The notes beneath the pieces were generated by a model. The model had not been told where the DNA came from and did not search any database. It saw only the letters and a list, made by a program, of their open reading frames with translations. A program made the translations under genes and the position numbers. DNA of 64,000 nucleotides from Pseudomonas gingeri (lineage in GTDB: Bacteria > Pseudomonadota > Gammaproteobacteria > Pseudomonadales > Pseudomonadaceae): NCBI RefSeq assembly GCF_013385635.1, contig NZ_JACAPR010000023.1, positions 102,145-166,144 of the forward strand. The letters run 5' to 3'. This document shows, in pieces, positions 9,201-16,816 of this stretch (positions within the stretch are counted from its first letter, which is position 1; every line of letters begins with the position of its first letter).

Positions 9201-9272
9201 ACGGCCTTGACCCTGCTGTTCCTGCCGGCGCTGTATGCCGGCTGGTTCAGGGTGAAGAAGACCGAGGAGTAA
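6207..9272 (+). CDS. mexK: RND multidrug efflux transporter (MexK-like)
   Basis: A 1021-residue inner-membrane proton-drug antiporter of the RND superfamily. It shows the expected duplication: TM1 near residues 12-30, a large periplasmic loop, TM2-6 around 330-480, TM7 near 530, a second loop, and TM8-12 around 860-1010. The TM4 acidic pair of the proton relay is visible in LGLLVDDAIIAVEMM. The preceding stop region has an AAGGAG ribosome-binding site. No outer-membrane factor gene follows, as in mexJK of P. aeruginosa, which borrows OprM. Likely substrates include biocides or antibiotics, but specificity cannot be read from sequence. Confidence 0.92.
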   Translation: MGFNLSEWALRNRQIVLFLMILLALVGALSYTKLGQSEDPPFTFKAMVIRTNWPGATAQEVSRQVTERIEKKLMETGEYERIMSFSRPGESQVTFMARDSLHSAQIPELWYQVRKKIGDIRQTLPPDIQGPFFNDEFGTTFGNIYALTGDGFDYAVLKDYADRIQIQLQRVKDVGKVDLLGLQDEKIWIELSNVKLATLGLPLTAVQQALQEQNTVSTAGFFETPTERVQLRVSGNFKSVDEIRNFPIRVGDRTFRIGDIAEIHRGFNDPPAPRMRFMGEDAIGLAVAMNEGGDILVLGKALEVEFARIQKSLPAGMQLSKVSDQPAAVKTGVGEFVQVLVEALAIVLLVSFFSLGVRTGMVVALAIPLVLAMTFATMYYLGIGLHKISLGALVLALGLLVDDAIIAVEMMAIKMEQGFDRLKAASFAWTSTAFPMLTGTLITAAGFLPIATAQSGTGEYTRSIFQVVTIALLASWIAAVVFVPYLGEKLLPDLAKIHAAKHGAGQPDPYATPFYQRVRRLVGWCVRRRKTVIVLTVLLFVGSVVLFRFVPQQFFPASGRLELMVDLKLAEGASLSNTADQVKRLEGLLKGHAGIDNYVAYVGTGSPRFYLPLDQQLPAASFAQFVVLAKSIEDRESLRTWLIGTLNEQFPDLRSRVTRLENGPPVGYPVQFRVTGEHIEVVRALARKVAAKVRENPHVVNVHLDWEEPSKVVYLNVDQDRARALGVSTANLSRFLQSSLTGSTVSQYREDNELIEILLRGTVHERNELSALPSLAVPTDNGASVALSQIATLEYGFEEGIIWHRNRLPNVTIRADIYGQEQPVSLVKQIMPTLDPIRAELPDGYLLDVGGTVEDSERGQASVNAGVPLFIVVVLTLLMLQLRSFSRVALVFLTAPLGLIGVTLFLLVFRQPFGFVAMLGTIALSGMIMRNSVILVDQIEQDIRAGMSQWQAIIEATVRRFRPIVLTALAAVLAMIPLSRSVFYGPMAVAIMGGLIVATALTLLFLPALYAGWFRVKKTEE

Positions 9273-9290
9273 GCCGTTGCACGGGGTCGC

Positions 9291-9431
9291 TGATCGTTCC
9301 CACGCTCTGCGTGGGAACGCCTTGCTGGATGCTCTGCGTCCGCTGTTGTGACGCGGAGCGTCACGGGCTGCATTCCCACGCGGAGCGTGGGAACGATCGG
9401 AGCTTGCTCCCACGGCGTGGGAACGATCGGT
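9291..9431. repeat. REP-like repeats of the GTTCCCACGC family
   Basis: Several interleaved copies of GATCGTTCCCACGC and its complement GCGTGGGAACGATC, forming strong hairpins such as GTTCCCACGCTCTGCGTGGGAAC. This family is distinct in sequence from the GTAGGAGCCGGC REPs elsewhere in the window. It lies between convergent mexK and the DUF4197 gene and may also act as a transcription barrier. Confidence 0.9.
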
Positions 9432-9435
9432 CGGA

Positions 9436-10125
9436 TCAGAGCGCGCCGAACACCTTCTTCGCCAGACTGGTCGCGGCTTCCGCCGGGTTGGCGCGGATAC
9501 CTTCTTCCTTCTGGGCGATCATCTTGAACAGGCCGTCCAGGGCCTTTTCCGTCACGTAGCTTTCAATGTTGGCACTCTTGGCATCGAGCACGCCAAGGGT
9601 CGCGGCCTGCCCGGCGAACGAGTTGTACTGCTTGGCCAGGCCGACCTGGTCGGTGGCCTGCTTGACGATCGGCAGGAACTTGGCGCGGATCTGTTCGCGG
9701 CTGGTCTTGTCCAGGTACTGGGTGGCCGAGTCCTTGCCGCCGGTGAGGATGCCCTTGGCATCGGTCACGGTCATCTTTTTCACCGCGTCCACCAGCAAGG
9801 CCTGGGCCTGCGGCATGGCCGCCTCCGCCGCCTTGTTCATGCTGGTTTCCAGCTGGTCGACCTGTTCGCCCATGCCGAACTGTTTCATCTTGCTGGCGAC
9901 CTTGCCCAGCTTGCCCGGCAGTTCGATCTTCACTTGCGGGTTGTTGCTGAAGCCACCGGGTTTGCCGAGTGTCGTGACGGCCGCCACGGCACCCTGGGCC
10001 AGGGCGTCCTTGAGACCGCCCGAGGCTTCGCCCTGGGAAAGGCTGCCGAGGGACAGGGCCAGGGCGTTGGCGGAGATCAGCAGGCCGGCGCAGAGGCCTG
10101 CCAGGCGTAGGGAAGGACGGAGCAT
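9436..10125 (-). CDS. DUF4197 domain-containing exported protein
   Basis: A 229-residue protein with a Sec signal peptide (basic start MLRPSLR, hydrophobic LAGLCAGLLISANALA, cleavage near residue 24). The mature part is largely helical, with LGSLSQGEASGGLKDALAQGAVAAVTTLGK and a C-terminal GIRANPAEAATSLAKKVFG, typical of DUF4197 proteins of unknown function. The start at 10125 is chosen because it places the basic n-region immediately before the hydrophobic core; the open frame extends to 10176 without a signal-like sequence. It is expected to be periplasmic. A single-gene unit, convergent with mexK. Confidence 0.85.
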   Translation of the reverse strand: MLRPSLRLAGLCAGLLISANALALSLGSLSQGEASGGLKDALAQGAVAAVTTLGKPGGFSNNPQVKIELPGKLGKVASKMKQFGMGEQVDQLETSMNKAAEAAMPQAQALLVDAVKKMTVTDAKGILTGGKDSATQYLDKTSREQIRAKFLPIVKQATDQVGLAKQYNSFAGQAATLGVLDAKSANIESYVTEKALDGLFKMIAQKEEGIRANPAEAATSLAKKVFGAL

Positions 10126-10272
10126 GGGAAGCTTCCTTATTCGAGAAGTGAAGAAATGACCGGGCGCAATCGACACCGACCCGCAAGGGATGTGCAGACG
10201 CGACCTCGTACCTGGGAGAATCTAACGGATTTGCCGCCAAACGCCAGCGCCCCGCGGCCCCACATCCGGATA

Positions 10273-10893
10273 TCAGGCGCTCAGGGTGAGGGTTTGCGGC
10301 TTTTCCTTCAGCAGCACGACGGTCCTGGGAATGGGTTTCATGATGAATCTGCGACGGCTGCCGAAGGTACCCCGGGTCTCGTAAGCCTGGCCGGGCTTGA
10401 CCTTGAGCGGGTCATAACGCAGATAACGGGGGATCGAGCCCTTGAGCAAGGTGATTTCCTCGCTGAGCACGTAAGGCGGAAGGCCGGGTTCCGTCAGGGC
10501 AACCAGCCTCAGGGTAGCCAGGGTGTTTTCCTCCGTACCGATCAGTGGCACCAGCGCGGCGCTCAAGTAGAGGTAGCCGGGTGGACTCAGGTGAAAGCTT
10601 TCTTCCTGGTTGTCCTTGCGCCAGCGGAAGCTGTACTTGAGATCGGCCAGTTGCGAGACGCCGGCAACGCTCATGTCTAACTCGATCTCGATCTTGCAGT
10701 TGTAGCGCAGATCCTGGGGCAGTTCGAAGGTGAAGCGCCACGGTGATTGGGCGGGCAGCCGGGCAGCGGTCCAGGTACCCAGGACCGTGCCGGTGCAGCG
10801 GTTGCGCAGGATGATCCGGGTCTCGGCCATGGCCGGGATCGAGTAGTCCGGCGGGAAGTGGAAAACAGCGGTCACGACATTTTTTGCAGTCAT
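10273..10893 (-). CDS. Hypothetical protein, beta-rich, about 206 aa
   Basis: A 206-residue protein I cannot assign. It is rich in alternating hydrophobic/polar stretches suggesting beta strands, for example WRFTFELPQDLRYNCKIEIEL and LATLRLVALTEPGLPPYVLS. It has no signal peptide or membrane helix. The first half has a weak resemblance to beta-sandwich domains of the YbaY/YscW kind, but the key motifs are absent. The C-terminus is basic (FGSRRRFIMKPIPR). It stands alone between DUF4197 and plsB. Codon use looks like that of its neighbours. Confidence 0.6.
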   Translation of the reverse strand: MTAKNVVTAVFHFPPDYSIPAMAETRIILRNRCTGTVLGTWTAARLPAQSPWRFTFELPQDLRYNCKIEIELDMSVAGVSQLADLKYSFRWRKDNQEESFHLSPPGYLYLSAALVPLIGTEENTLATLRLVALTEPGLPPYVLSEEITLLKGSIPRYLRYDPLKVKPGQAYETRGTFGSRRRFIMKPIPRTVVLLKEKPQTLTLSA

Positions 10894-11015
10894 CTCGATA
10901 TCCTTATCGAACGCGTCAAAAGCAACGCAAGGTTCAGTCTATACGAGCGTCGGCGGGGTAAATCCGGCAAGGAAGCATCCGTGCTTCTTTGCCGAATCGT
11001 CTGTCATTAGGTCGC

Positions 11016-13514
11016 TTATTCTCCGACGTTGGCCGGCTGGTCGGCGGCATCCTCGTTGCGGTGCAGCGCCACCTGGCGGATCGACAAGCGGATCTCCGCC
11101 GGCAACACCCGCTTGGCCGCGCCTTCCGCCAGTTCGCCGAGCAGTTCGTGATGACTCAGCTTGCCGGCCTCGTCCCGGCGCAGGACGTCGAGGTCGAGCA
11201 GGGTCTGGATAAAGTGCCGGAACAGGCTCTTGTCGAAGAACTCCGGCGCGTTGAGCCCGTGCAGGATCGACAGGCGCTGGGCCATGACCGTGCACAGGTC
11301 TTCCAGCTCTTCGGCGCTGATGCTGTTCTGGCCGCTGTTGAGCAGCAGCGAGATCGCCATGTAGAAGCGTTGCAGGGTCTGGGCAATGCTTTTCGACAGC
11401 AGTGTCAGCAGCACGAAATGCCGCGAGCTGGGCGCCGGGCGCAGATAGACGTCGTTCTCGAAACGCAGCAGGCCCTGTTCGACAAAGGCTTCGAGCCACT
11501 GGTCGATGACAGCGTCGAGTTCGTCGAGGGACCAGCGGATGAACAGTTCCGATTGCAGGTACGGGTACAGCGCCCGGGTATAGCGCAGGATCAGTTCGCG
11601 GCTCATGCGCGACGAGCTCTGGAAGAAACTCGCCAGCAAGGCCGGCAGGGCGAAGATATGCAGGACGTTGTTGCGGTAGTAGGTCATCAGGACGGCGTTC
11701 TGCTCGTCCAGGTAGAGGATCTTGCCCAGGGCATCGCTCTGCTCGGAGAGCAGGTCCATATCCTTGACGTGCTGGATCAGCGCGCGGCCGTCACCTTGCG
11801 GCAGGGTGGTGTGCGGCGAATAGGGCACCCGCCGTAGCAAGGCCAGGTAGAGATCGAGGACCCGGGCCATGGCGCGGTCGTCCAGGGCCAGGCGGCTGGT
11901 GGACAGCAGGGCCAGGGCCACCAGGTTCACCGGGTTGATCGCGGCGGCTTCGTTCAGGTGTCGGGCCACGCGCTCGCCGAGGCGGTGGGTGGTCGCGTTC
12001 AGCCACGCCGGCTTGAACTGCGGGCCCAGTTCCTGGTTGCGCCAGTCCGGTTGTTCCTGGTCGAGGAATTCGGCGAGCTTGATCGGTTCGCCGAAGTTGA
12101 CCGCCACCTGGCCGAAGCGCTGCTTGAGGGCACCGATGACCTTGAAGATGTCGAAGATCGATTCCTTTTTCTTGCTCGCCCCGCGCAGCTCGCCGAGGTA
12201 GGTGCGGCCTTCCAGCACCCGTTCGTAGCCGATGTAGACCGGGACGAAGACAATCGGCATGCGCGAAGAACGCAGGAAGCTGCGCAGGGTGATCGCCAGC
12301 ATCCCGGTCTTGGGTTGCAGCATGCGCCCGGTGCGCGAGCGCCCGCCTTCGACGAAGTACTCCACCGGGAAACCCTTGGTGAACAGGGTGTGCAGGTATT
12401 CGTTGAACACCGAGGTGTAGAGCGGGTTGCCCTTGAACGTGCGGCGCATGAAGAACGCGCCGCCACGCCGCAGCAGGCTGCCGATCACCGGCATGTTGAG
12501 GTTGATCCCGGCGGCGATGTGCGGCGGGGTCAGGCCGTTGCGAAACAGCAGGTAGGACAGCAGCAGGTAGTCGATGTGGCTGCGATGGCAGGGCACATAG
12601 ATCACTTCGTGACCCTGGGCCACGGCCTGCACGCCTTCGATATGGTTGACCCTGATGCCGTCGTAGATCTTGTTCCAGAACCAGCTCAGCACCACTTCGA
12701 GGAAGCGGATCGCGGTATAGGTGTAGTCCGAGGCGATCTCGTTGCCGTAGCGCAGGGCCTGGGCCTTGGCCTTTTCCTTGGAGATGTTCTCGCGTTCGGC
12801 CTCTTCGAGGATCGCCTGGCGCACCAGTGGTTCGTTGACCAGGCCCTTGACAAGGTTGCGGCGGTGGGACAGGTCGGGACCGATGACCGCGGTCTTGAGG
12901 TTGCGAAAGTGCACTCGCAGGATGCGCTGGGCCATGCGCACGGTGCGTTCGTGGCCCTTGTTGTGCTCCACCAGTTCGCGCAGGCGGATTGGCGCGGAGA
13001 ACTGCACGCGGGTCTTGCGGCCGAGAATCAGGATGCTCAGCAGCCGACGCAGGCGGCCGGTGACCGCCCAGCTATCGGCGAACAGCAGTTTCCACGGGCT
13101 CGACTCGCTGTCCGGCGACTGTCCCCAGAACACGCTGACCGGGATGATCTGAGCATCCTCGGCGGCGTGCCGACTCAGGGTATCGACCAGGCGGGTCAGG
13201 GTCGGCGGCGCACCGCGCTTGTCCTGGCGGCCCAGCCAGTCCGGCTCGGGGGTCAGGTAGAAAAACGCCGCCGGCTCCATCAACGGTCCCACCGCTACCG
13301 GCAGCACCGGGCGTGGCAGGCCGGCCTTGGTGCATTCGCGGTCGACCACGGCGAGGTCGGTCAGCGACGGCGATTGCAGAACGTAGAACACCGGGCGGCT
13401 GCGGTCGAGGTTGAGGGTCAGGGACGACTGGTTGATCGTCTCCGAGCGCACCCACAGGTACAGGAGGCGACGCAAGGTGCCAAACACAAGACGGCGGAAC
13501 GGGGAGCGGGTCAT
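11016..13514 (-). CDS. plsB: Glycerol-3-phosphate 1-O-acyltransferase
   Basis: An 832-residue membrane-associated acyltransferase that transfers an acyl group from acyl-ACP or acyl-CoA to glycerol-3-phosphate, the first step of phospholipid synthesis. The catalytic HX4D box is VPCHRSHIDYLLL at about residue 308. Further family blocks are GAFFMRRTFKGN, EYFVEGGRSRTGRML and VPVYIGYERVLEG. The length matches proteobacterial PlsB (about 807-834). The product acts at the cytoplasmic face of the inner membrane. It is transcribed alone; a perfect CCGAGC-GTTT-GCTCGG hairpin lies 40 bases upstream of the ATG. Confidence 0.97.
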   Translation of the reverse strand: MTRSPFRRLVFGTLRRLLYLWVRSETINQSSLTLNLDRSRPVFYVLQSPSLTDLAVVDRECTKAGLPRPVLPVAVGPLMEPAAFFYLTPEPDWLGRQDKRGAPPTLTRLVDTLSRHAAEDAQIIPVSVFWGQSPDSESSPWKLLFADSWAVTGRLRRLLSILILGRKTRVQFSAPIRLRELVEHNKGHERTVRMAQRILRVHFRNLKTAVIGPDLSHRRNLVKGLVNEPLVRQAILEEAERENISKEKAKAQALRYGNEIASDYTYTAIRFLEVVLSWFWNKIYDGIRVNHIEGVQAVAQGHEVIYVPCHRSHIDYLLLSYLLFRNGLTPPHIAAGINLNMPVIGSLLRRGGAFFMRRTFKGNPLYTSVFNEYLHTLFTKGFPVEYFVEGGRSRTGRMLQPKTGMLAITLRSFLRSSRMPIVFVPVYIGYERVLEGRTYLGELRGASKKKESIFDIFKVIGALKQRFGQVAVNFGEPIKLAEFLDQEQPDWRNQELGPQFKPAWLNATTHRLGERVARHLNEAAAINPVNLVALALLSTSRLALDDRAMARVLDLYLALLRRVPYSPHTTLPQGDGRALIQHVKDMDLLSEQSDALGKILYLDEQNAVLMTYYRNNVLHIFALPALLASFFQSSSRMSRELILRYTRALYPYLQSELFIRWSLDELDAVIDQWLEAFVEQGLLRFENDVYLRPAPSSRHFVLLTLLSKSIAQTLQRFYMAISLLLNSGQNSISAEELEDLCTVMAQRLSILHGLNAPEFFDKSLFRHFIQTLLDLDVLRRDEAGKLSHHELLGELAEGAAKRVLPAEIRLSIRQVALHRNEDAADQPANVGE

Positions 13515-13553
13515 ACGGCTTCTGCTTAAGGTGGCTGCTTCTATTGGAATAAA

Positions 13554-13569
13554 CCGAGCGTTTGCTCGG
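13554..13569. promoter_or_regulatory. Small perfect hairpin upstream of plsB
   Basis: CCGAGC-GTTT-GCTCGG, a 6-bp stem with a tetraloop, 40 bases upstream of the plsB start codon. It could be an operator or lie in the 5' untranslated region; no T-tract follows on the minus strand. Confidence 0.35.
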
Positions 13570-13627
13570 GGTCGCTAGTGTGCCGTATCTACCGAAAATC
13601 GGCAAAAAGGCGACGAAGTAATATTGA

Positions 13628-13655
13628 TTGAGAGTTTTTCGAGCTGTCTTATACT
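13628..13655 (+). promoter_or_regulatory. Sigma-70 promoter of the cold-shock gene, long leader
   Basis: A -35 TTGAGA (13628-13633) and a -10 TATACT (13650-13655) with 16-bp spacing. The predicted start near 13662 gives a leader of about 110 nt before ATG 13772, typical of cold-shock genes whose leader RNA acts as a temperature-responsive switch. Confidence 0.6.
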
Positions 13656-13771
13656 CCGAGGTTCGCCATGAGCGGTATGACCCATGCGCGTCACGCGAAG
13701 TTCTGGCGATCAGGCTTGGAGGACCCTACGAGCGGGGTTCATTCGATAATAAAAAGACGGAGTACGGATTC

Positions 13772-13981
13772 ATGGCAACTCGCGAGACAGGCAATGTGAA
13801 GTGGTTCAACGATGCCAAGGGCTACGGCTTCATCCAGCGCGAAGATGGGGCGGATGTGTTTGTGCACTACCGCGCGATTCGTGGTGAAGGCCATCGTTCC
13901 CTGGCTGAGGGGCAGCAGGTCGAGTACGCGGTGGTGGAAGGCCAGAAGGGCTTGCAGGCCGAGGATGTGGTCGGGTTGTAA
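13772..13981 (+). CDS. Cold-shock domain protein (CspA family)
   Basis: A 69-residue single cold-shock domain (OB fold) that binds single-stranded RNA or DNA and melts RNA structure. RNP1 is KGYGFIQ (about residues 16-22) and RNP2 is VFVHY (29-33). GNVKWFNDAKGYGF is the classic opening. The His-Tyr and Arg-Ala after VFVH vary from the usual HFSAI, so this is a divergent paralogue rather than the main CspA. A GGAG ribosome-binding site at 13759-13762 fixes the start; the frame is open upstream to 13628 without coding character. The long leader suggests post-transcriptional control. Confidence 0.93.
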   Translation: MATRETGNVKWFNDAKGYGFIQREDGADVFVHYRAIRGEGHRSLAEGQQVEYAVVEGQKGLQAEDVVGL

Positions 13982-14010
13982 TCCTCTATTTGGCGGTGCA
14001 GGGGACCTTG

Positions 14011-14145
14011 TTGTGGCGAGCGGGCTTGCCCGCGCTGGACTGCGGAGCGGCCCCAAAGCCGGCTGATGCGGTCTTTCAGGTGTATCGCGTCGGTCGGTTT
14101 ACGGCTGCTTCGCAGCCGAACGGGGGCAAGCCCCCTCGCCACAGA
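14011..14145. repeat. REP-like element of the TGTGGCGAG family
   Basis: Inverted-repeat element bounded by TTGTGGCGAGCGGGCTTGCC and its imperfect complement GGGGGCAAGCCCCCTCGCCACA, with an internal GCTGCTTCGCAGC hairpin. It is a third REP family, common in fluorescent pseudomonads, lying between convergent genes. Confidence 0.85.
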
Positions 14146-14172
14146 GGTTCCATGCAAGCCCGGTTTCCGGGG

Positions 14173-14550
14173 TTACGCCGTACGCCAGGTGATCTCTTCT
14201 TCGCCGTCGGCGCTGATGCGGATCCAGCGATCGGCGCTTTCCTCGCCTTCTTCCTCGACCCAGCTCCCCGGCGCGCAGCGCACTTCGACGTCCAGCGCGG
14301 CAAAGGCGGCGCGGGCGCAGGCGATGTCGTCATCCCACGGTGTCTGGTCGCTTTCCAGGTACAGGCTGTTCCATTTGCCCACGGCCTTGGGCAACCAGGT
14401 CACTGGCACGCCGCCAGCCTTGCACTTCCAGGTCTGGCCCTTCTGGCTCCATTCGGTACAAGGGCCGAGGGCTTCGCCGAGCCAGGTGGCAATGGCCTTG
14501 TGGTCGACGTCGGCGTCTTTCAGGTAAATCTCGATATCGGGCTGGCGCAT
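14173..14550 (-). CDS. Conserved hypothetical protein, acidic, 125 aa
   Basis: A 125-residue acidic soluble protein (QPDIEIYLKDADVDHKAIATWL ... WVEEEGEESADRWIRISADGEEEITW). It contains four Trp in the second half and two Cys (in GPCTEW and WKCKAG). The N-terminal 60 residues look like a small alpha/beta domain. No function is recognised. The start at 14550 (MRQPDIEIYL) is preferred to 14583, since the extra 11 residues are low-complexity Ala. Same strand as rlmA upstream, 85 bases away, but probably a separate unit. Confidence 0.65.
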   Translation of the reverse strand: MRQPDIEIYLKDADVDHKAIATWLGEALGPCTEWSQKGQTWKCKAGGVPVTWLPKAVGKWNSLYLESDQTPWDDDIACARAAFAALDVEVRCAPGSWVEEEGEESADRWIRISADGEEEITWRTA

Positions 14551-14635
14551 GGATGTCCTCGCTGCGGCTGCTGAAAAATCCATTCGCGGATTCGGTCGGT
14601 CGCCAACCCGGGTTGGCGAAGAGTTTTAGTAGGGG

Positions 14636-15445
14636 TTACTGCAGAACGAAGTAATCGTAGCGCATCGACACGCTGACCTCGAACGGCTCGGCCTGTTCGA
14701 TCACCAGGGCCCGGCGCTCGGCGCTGGCACGCCAGCCGTGCGGGGTCATGGCCAGCAGGTTGGCGCGGTCCCGGGGACTGGCCAGGCTCAGCTTGAACTC
14801 CAGCACTTCGCTGTGTTGCAGCGTCATGCCGTCCGGCACCAGCGCCAGGTGCTTGTCATCGGTGTACTCGCGCACTTCGTCGTAGAGTCGCTCGCGCAGT
14901 TCCATCAGGTGGCCGCTGGTCGGTCCGACTTTCATCAGGCCGCCACCGGGGCTGAGCAGGCGCCGGGCTTCCTGCCAGTCCAGGGGACTGAAGACGCTGG
15001 CGAGAAACTGGCAACTGGCATCCGCCAGGGGAATTCGCGCCATGCTGGCGATCAACCAGGTCAGCTGTGGATTGCGCCGACAGGCACGCTTCACGGCTTC
15101 ACGGGAGATGTCCAGGGCATAGCCGTCGGCGGCGGGCAGCGCCTCGGCGATCCGGGCGGTGTAGTAGCCCTCGCCACAGCCGATATCGACCCAGCGTTGC
15201 GGCGCCCGTTCGGCAGCCAGCTCGGCCAGGCGCCTGGCCACCGGGGCGTAATGCCCGGCATTGAGGAAGTCACGTCGGGCCTCGACCATCGCCTGGTTGT
15301 CACCCGGGTCACGGCTGTTCTTGTGCTGCACCGGCAGCAGGTTCAGGTAACCCTGGCGGGCGCGGTCGAAACGGTGCCCGACCGGACAGGCCACGCCGTT
15401 GTCGACCGCGCTCAGCGGTGCGCTGCAGAGAGGGCAGGTGAGCAT
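14636..15445 (-). CDS. rlmA: 23S rRNA (guanine(745)-N(1))-methyltransferase-like (RlmA)
   Basis: A 269-residue SAM-dependent methyltransferase. The N-terminal zinc finger has MLTCPLCSAPLSAVDNGVACPVGH (Cys4, Cys7, Cys20 and His24), and is followed by the RQGYLNLLPVQHK block typical of RlmA/RrmA. The SAM-binding motif I is WVDIGCGEGYYTARIAE. The reaction is N1 methylation of a guanine in helix 35 of 23S rRNA. The ATG at 15445 shares its A with the dapE stop codon (TGATG), so it is translationally coupled to dapE. A further frame extension upstream runs inside dapE and is not used. Subfamily (G745 or G748) is not certain. Confidence 0.9.
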   Translation of the reverse strand: MLTCPLCSAPLSAVDNGVACPVGHRFDRARQGYLNLLPVQHKNSRDPGDNQAMVEARRDFLNAGHYAPVARRLAELAAERAPQRWVDIGCGEGYYTARIAEALPAADGYALDISREAVKRACRRNPQLTWLIASMARIPLADASCQFLASVFSPLDWQEARRLLSPGGGLMKVGPTSGHLMELRERLYDEVREYTDDKHLALVPDGMTLQHSEVLEFKLSLASPRDRANLLAMTPHGWRASAERRALVIEQAEPFEVSVSMRYDYFVLQ

Positions 15446-16596
15446 CAGGCGAGCAACTTGATCAGGGTCTGGTAGTAGATTTCGGTCAGGACATCGAGAT
15501 CGCTGGCCAGGACCCGCTCGTTGACCTGGTGAATGGTTGCGTTGACCGGGCCCAGTTCCACCACCTGGGTGCCAAGGGTGGCAATGAAGCGCCCGTCGGA
15601 GGTGCCGCCGCTGGTGGAAGCCTTGGTCTCGCGACCGGTGATGGCCTTGATGCTGGCCGACACCGCATCGAGCAGCGCACCCGGCTCGGTCAGGAACGGC
15701 AGGCCGGACAGCGCCCAGTCCACGTGCCAGTCCAGCTCGTGCTTGTCGAGGATCGCCGCGACCCGCTGCTGCAGGCCCTCGACGGTCGACTCGGTGGAGA
15801 AACGGAAATTGAACAGCGCGGTCAGCTCGCCGGGGATCACGTTGGTCGCTCCGGTGCCCGAGTTGACGTTGGAAATCTGGAAGCTGGTCGGCGGGAAAAA
15901 CGCATTGCCGTCGTCCCAGTGTTCGGCGGCCAGTTCGGCCAGGGCCGCGGCGGCCAGGTGGATCGGATTCTTTGCCAGGTGCGGGTAGGCCACGTGGCCT
16001 TGTACGCCGCGCACGGTGAGCTTGGCGCCGAGGGAGCCACGGCGGCCGTTCTTCACGACGTCGCCGACCAGCGAGGTGCTCGACGGCTCGCCGACGATGC
16101 ACCAGTCCAGGCGCTCCTGGCGGGCGGCCAGGCGTTCGACCACGGCCTTGGTGCCGTGATGGGCCGGGCCTTCTTCATCGCTGGTGATCAGGAAGGCCAC
16201 CGAGCCCTTGTGGTCCGGGTAGTCGGTGACAAAGCGCTCGGCCGCCACCAGCATCGCCGCGAGGCTGCCCTTCATGTCCGCGGCGCCGCGCCCGCAGAGC
16301 ATGCCGTGCTCGTCGATCAGCGCATCGAAAGGATCGTTCTGCCAGGCCTGCAGTGGGCCGGTCGGAACCACGTCGGTGTGGCCGGCGAAGCACAGTACCG
16401 GACCTTCGTGGCGACCGTGGGTGGCCCAGAAGTTATCCACATCTTCAATCCGCATCGGCTCCAGCTTGAAACCGGCATCGCCCAGGCGCTGCATCATCAG
16501 CTTCTGGCAGTCGGCGTCGATCGGCGTCACCGACGGACGGCGGATCAGATCACAGGCAAGTTGCAGGGTCGGCGAAAGGTCGGCGTGGGCCGTCAT
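15445..16596 (-). CDS. dapE: Succinyl-diaminopimelate desuccinylase
   Basis: A 383-residue M20-family zinc hydrolase that cleaves N-succinyl-LL-2,6-diaminopimelate to LL-diaminopimelate in lysine and peptidoglycan synthesis. Metal-site motifs are CFAGHTDVVPTG (His and the following Asp), GRGAADMKGS (bridging Asp), TSDEEGPA (catalytic and ligand Glu), and IVGEPSS. STSGGTSDGRF and GPVNATIHQVNE near the C-terminus complete the site. ATG 16596 (MTAHADLSP) is chosen; the frame extends to 16713 through a REP element, which is not coding. dapC and dapD of the same pathway lie elsewhere in this window. Confidence 0.97.
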   Translation of the reverse strand: MTAHADLSPTLQLACDLIRRPSVTPIDADCQKLMMQRLGDAGFKLEPMRIEDVDNFWATHGRHEGPVLCFAGHTDVVPTGPLQAWQNDPFDALIDEHGMLCGRGAADMKGSLAAMLVAAERFVTDYPDHKGSVAFLITSDEEGPAHHGTKAVVERLAARQERLDWCIVGEPSSTSLVGDVVKNGRRGSLGAKLTVRGVQGHVAYPHLAKNPIHLAAAALAELAAEHWDDGNAFFPPTSFQISNVNSGTGATNVIPGELTALFNFRFSTESTVEGLQQRVAAILDKHELDWHVDWALSGLPFLTEPGALLDAVSASIKAITGRETKASTSGGTSDGRFIATLGTQVVELGPVNATIHQVNERVLASDLDVLTEIYYQTLIKLLA

Positions 16597-16633
16597 GGGA
16601 AACTCCGGATGCTGGGGCAAGGTCGGGTAATAC

Positions 16634-16708
16634 TTGTAGGCGCGTGGCTTGCCCGCGAAAGCGTCCTTGAGGGCGCCAAAAGCTTCGCTGGCAAGCCATG
16701 CTCCTACA
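16634..16708. repeat. REP pair upstream of dapE
   Basis: Two diverging REP arms, TTGTAGGCGCGTGGCTTGCC and GCTGGCAAGCCATGCTCCTAC, with a linker of about 30 bases. They lie between dapE and the ndvB-type gene on the same strand. Confidence 0.85.
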
Positions 16709-16816
16709 GTCATCGGGTTTGGCCGTGGAATCGTGCTCGACCAAGGCGCGGAAAATGGCGGATATCTTAAAGCAAAACGGCGACCAGAGGCCGCCGTTTA
16801 GTGCATTGCATCGCGT

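Noticed and set aside
14636..16102. A long 488-codon frame ending with rlmA
   Set aside because: The part upstream of 15445 lies inside dapE in another frame; only the 269-residue portion has RlmA motifs.
16000..16713. dapE start at 16713
   Set aside because: The extra 39 residues are translated from a REP element; the conserved start is at 16596.
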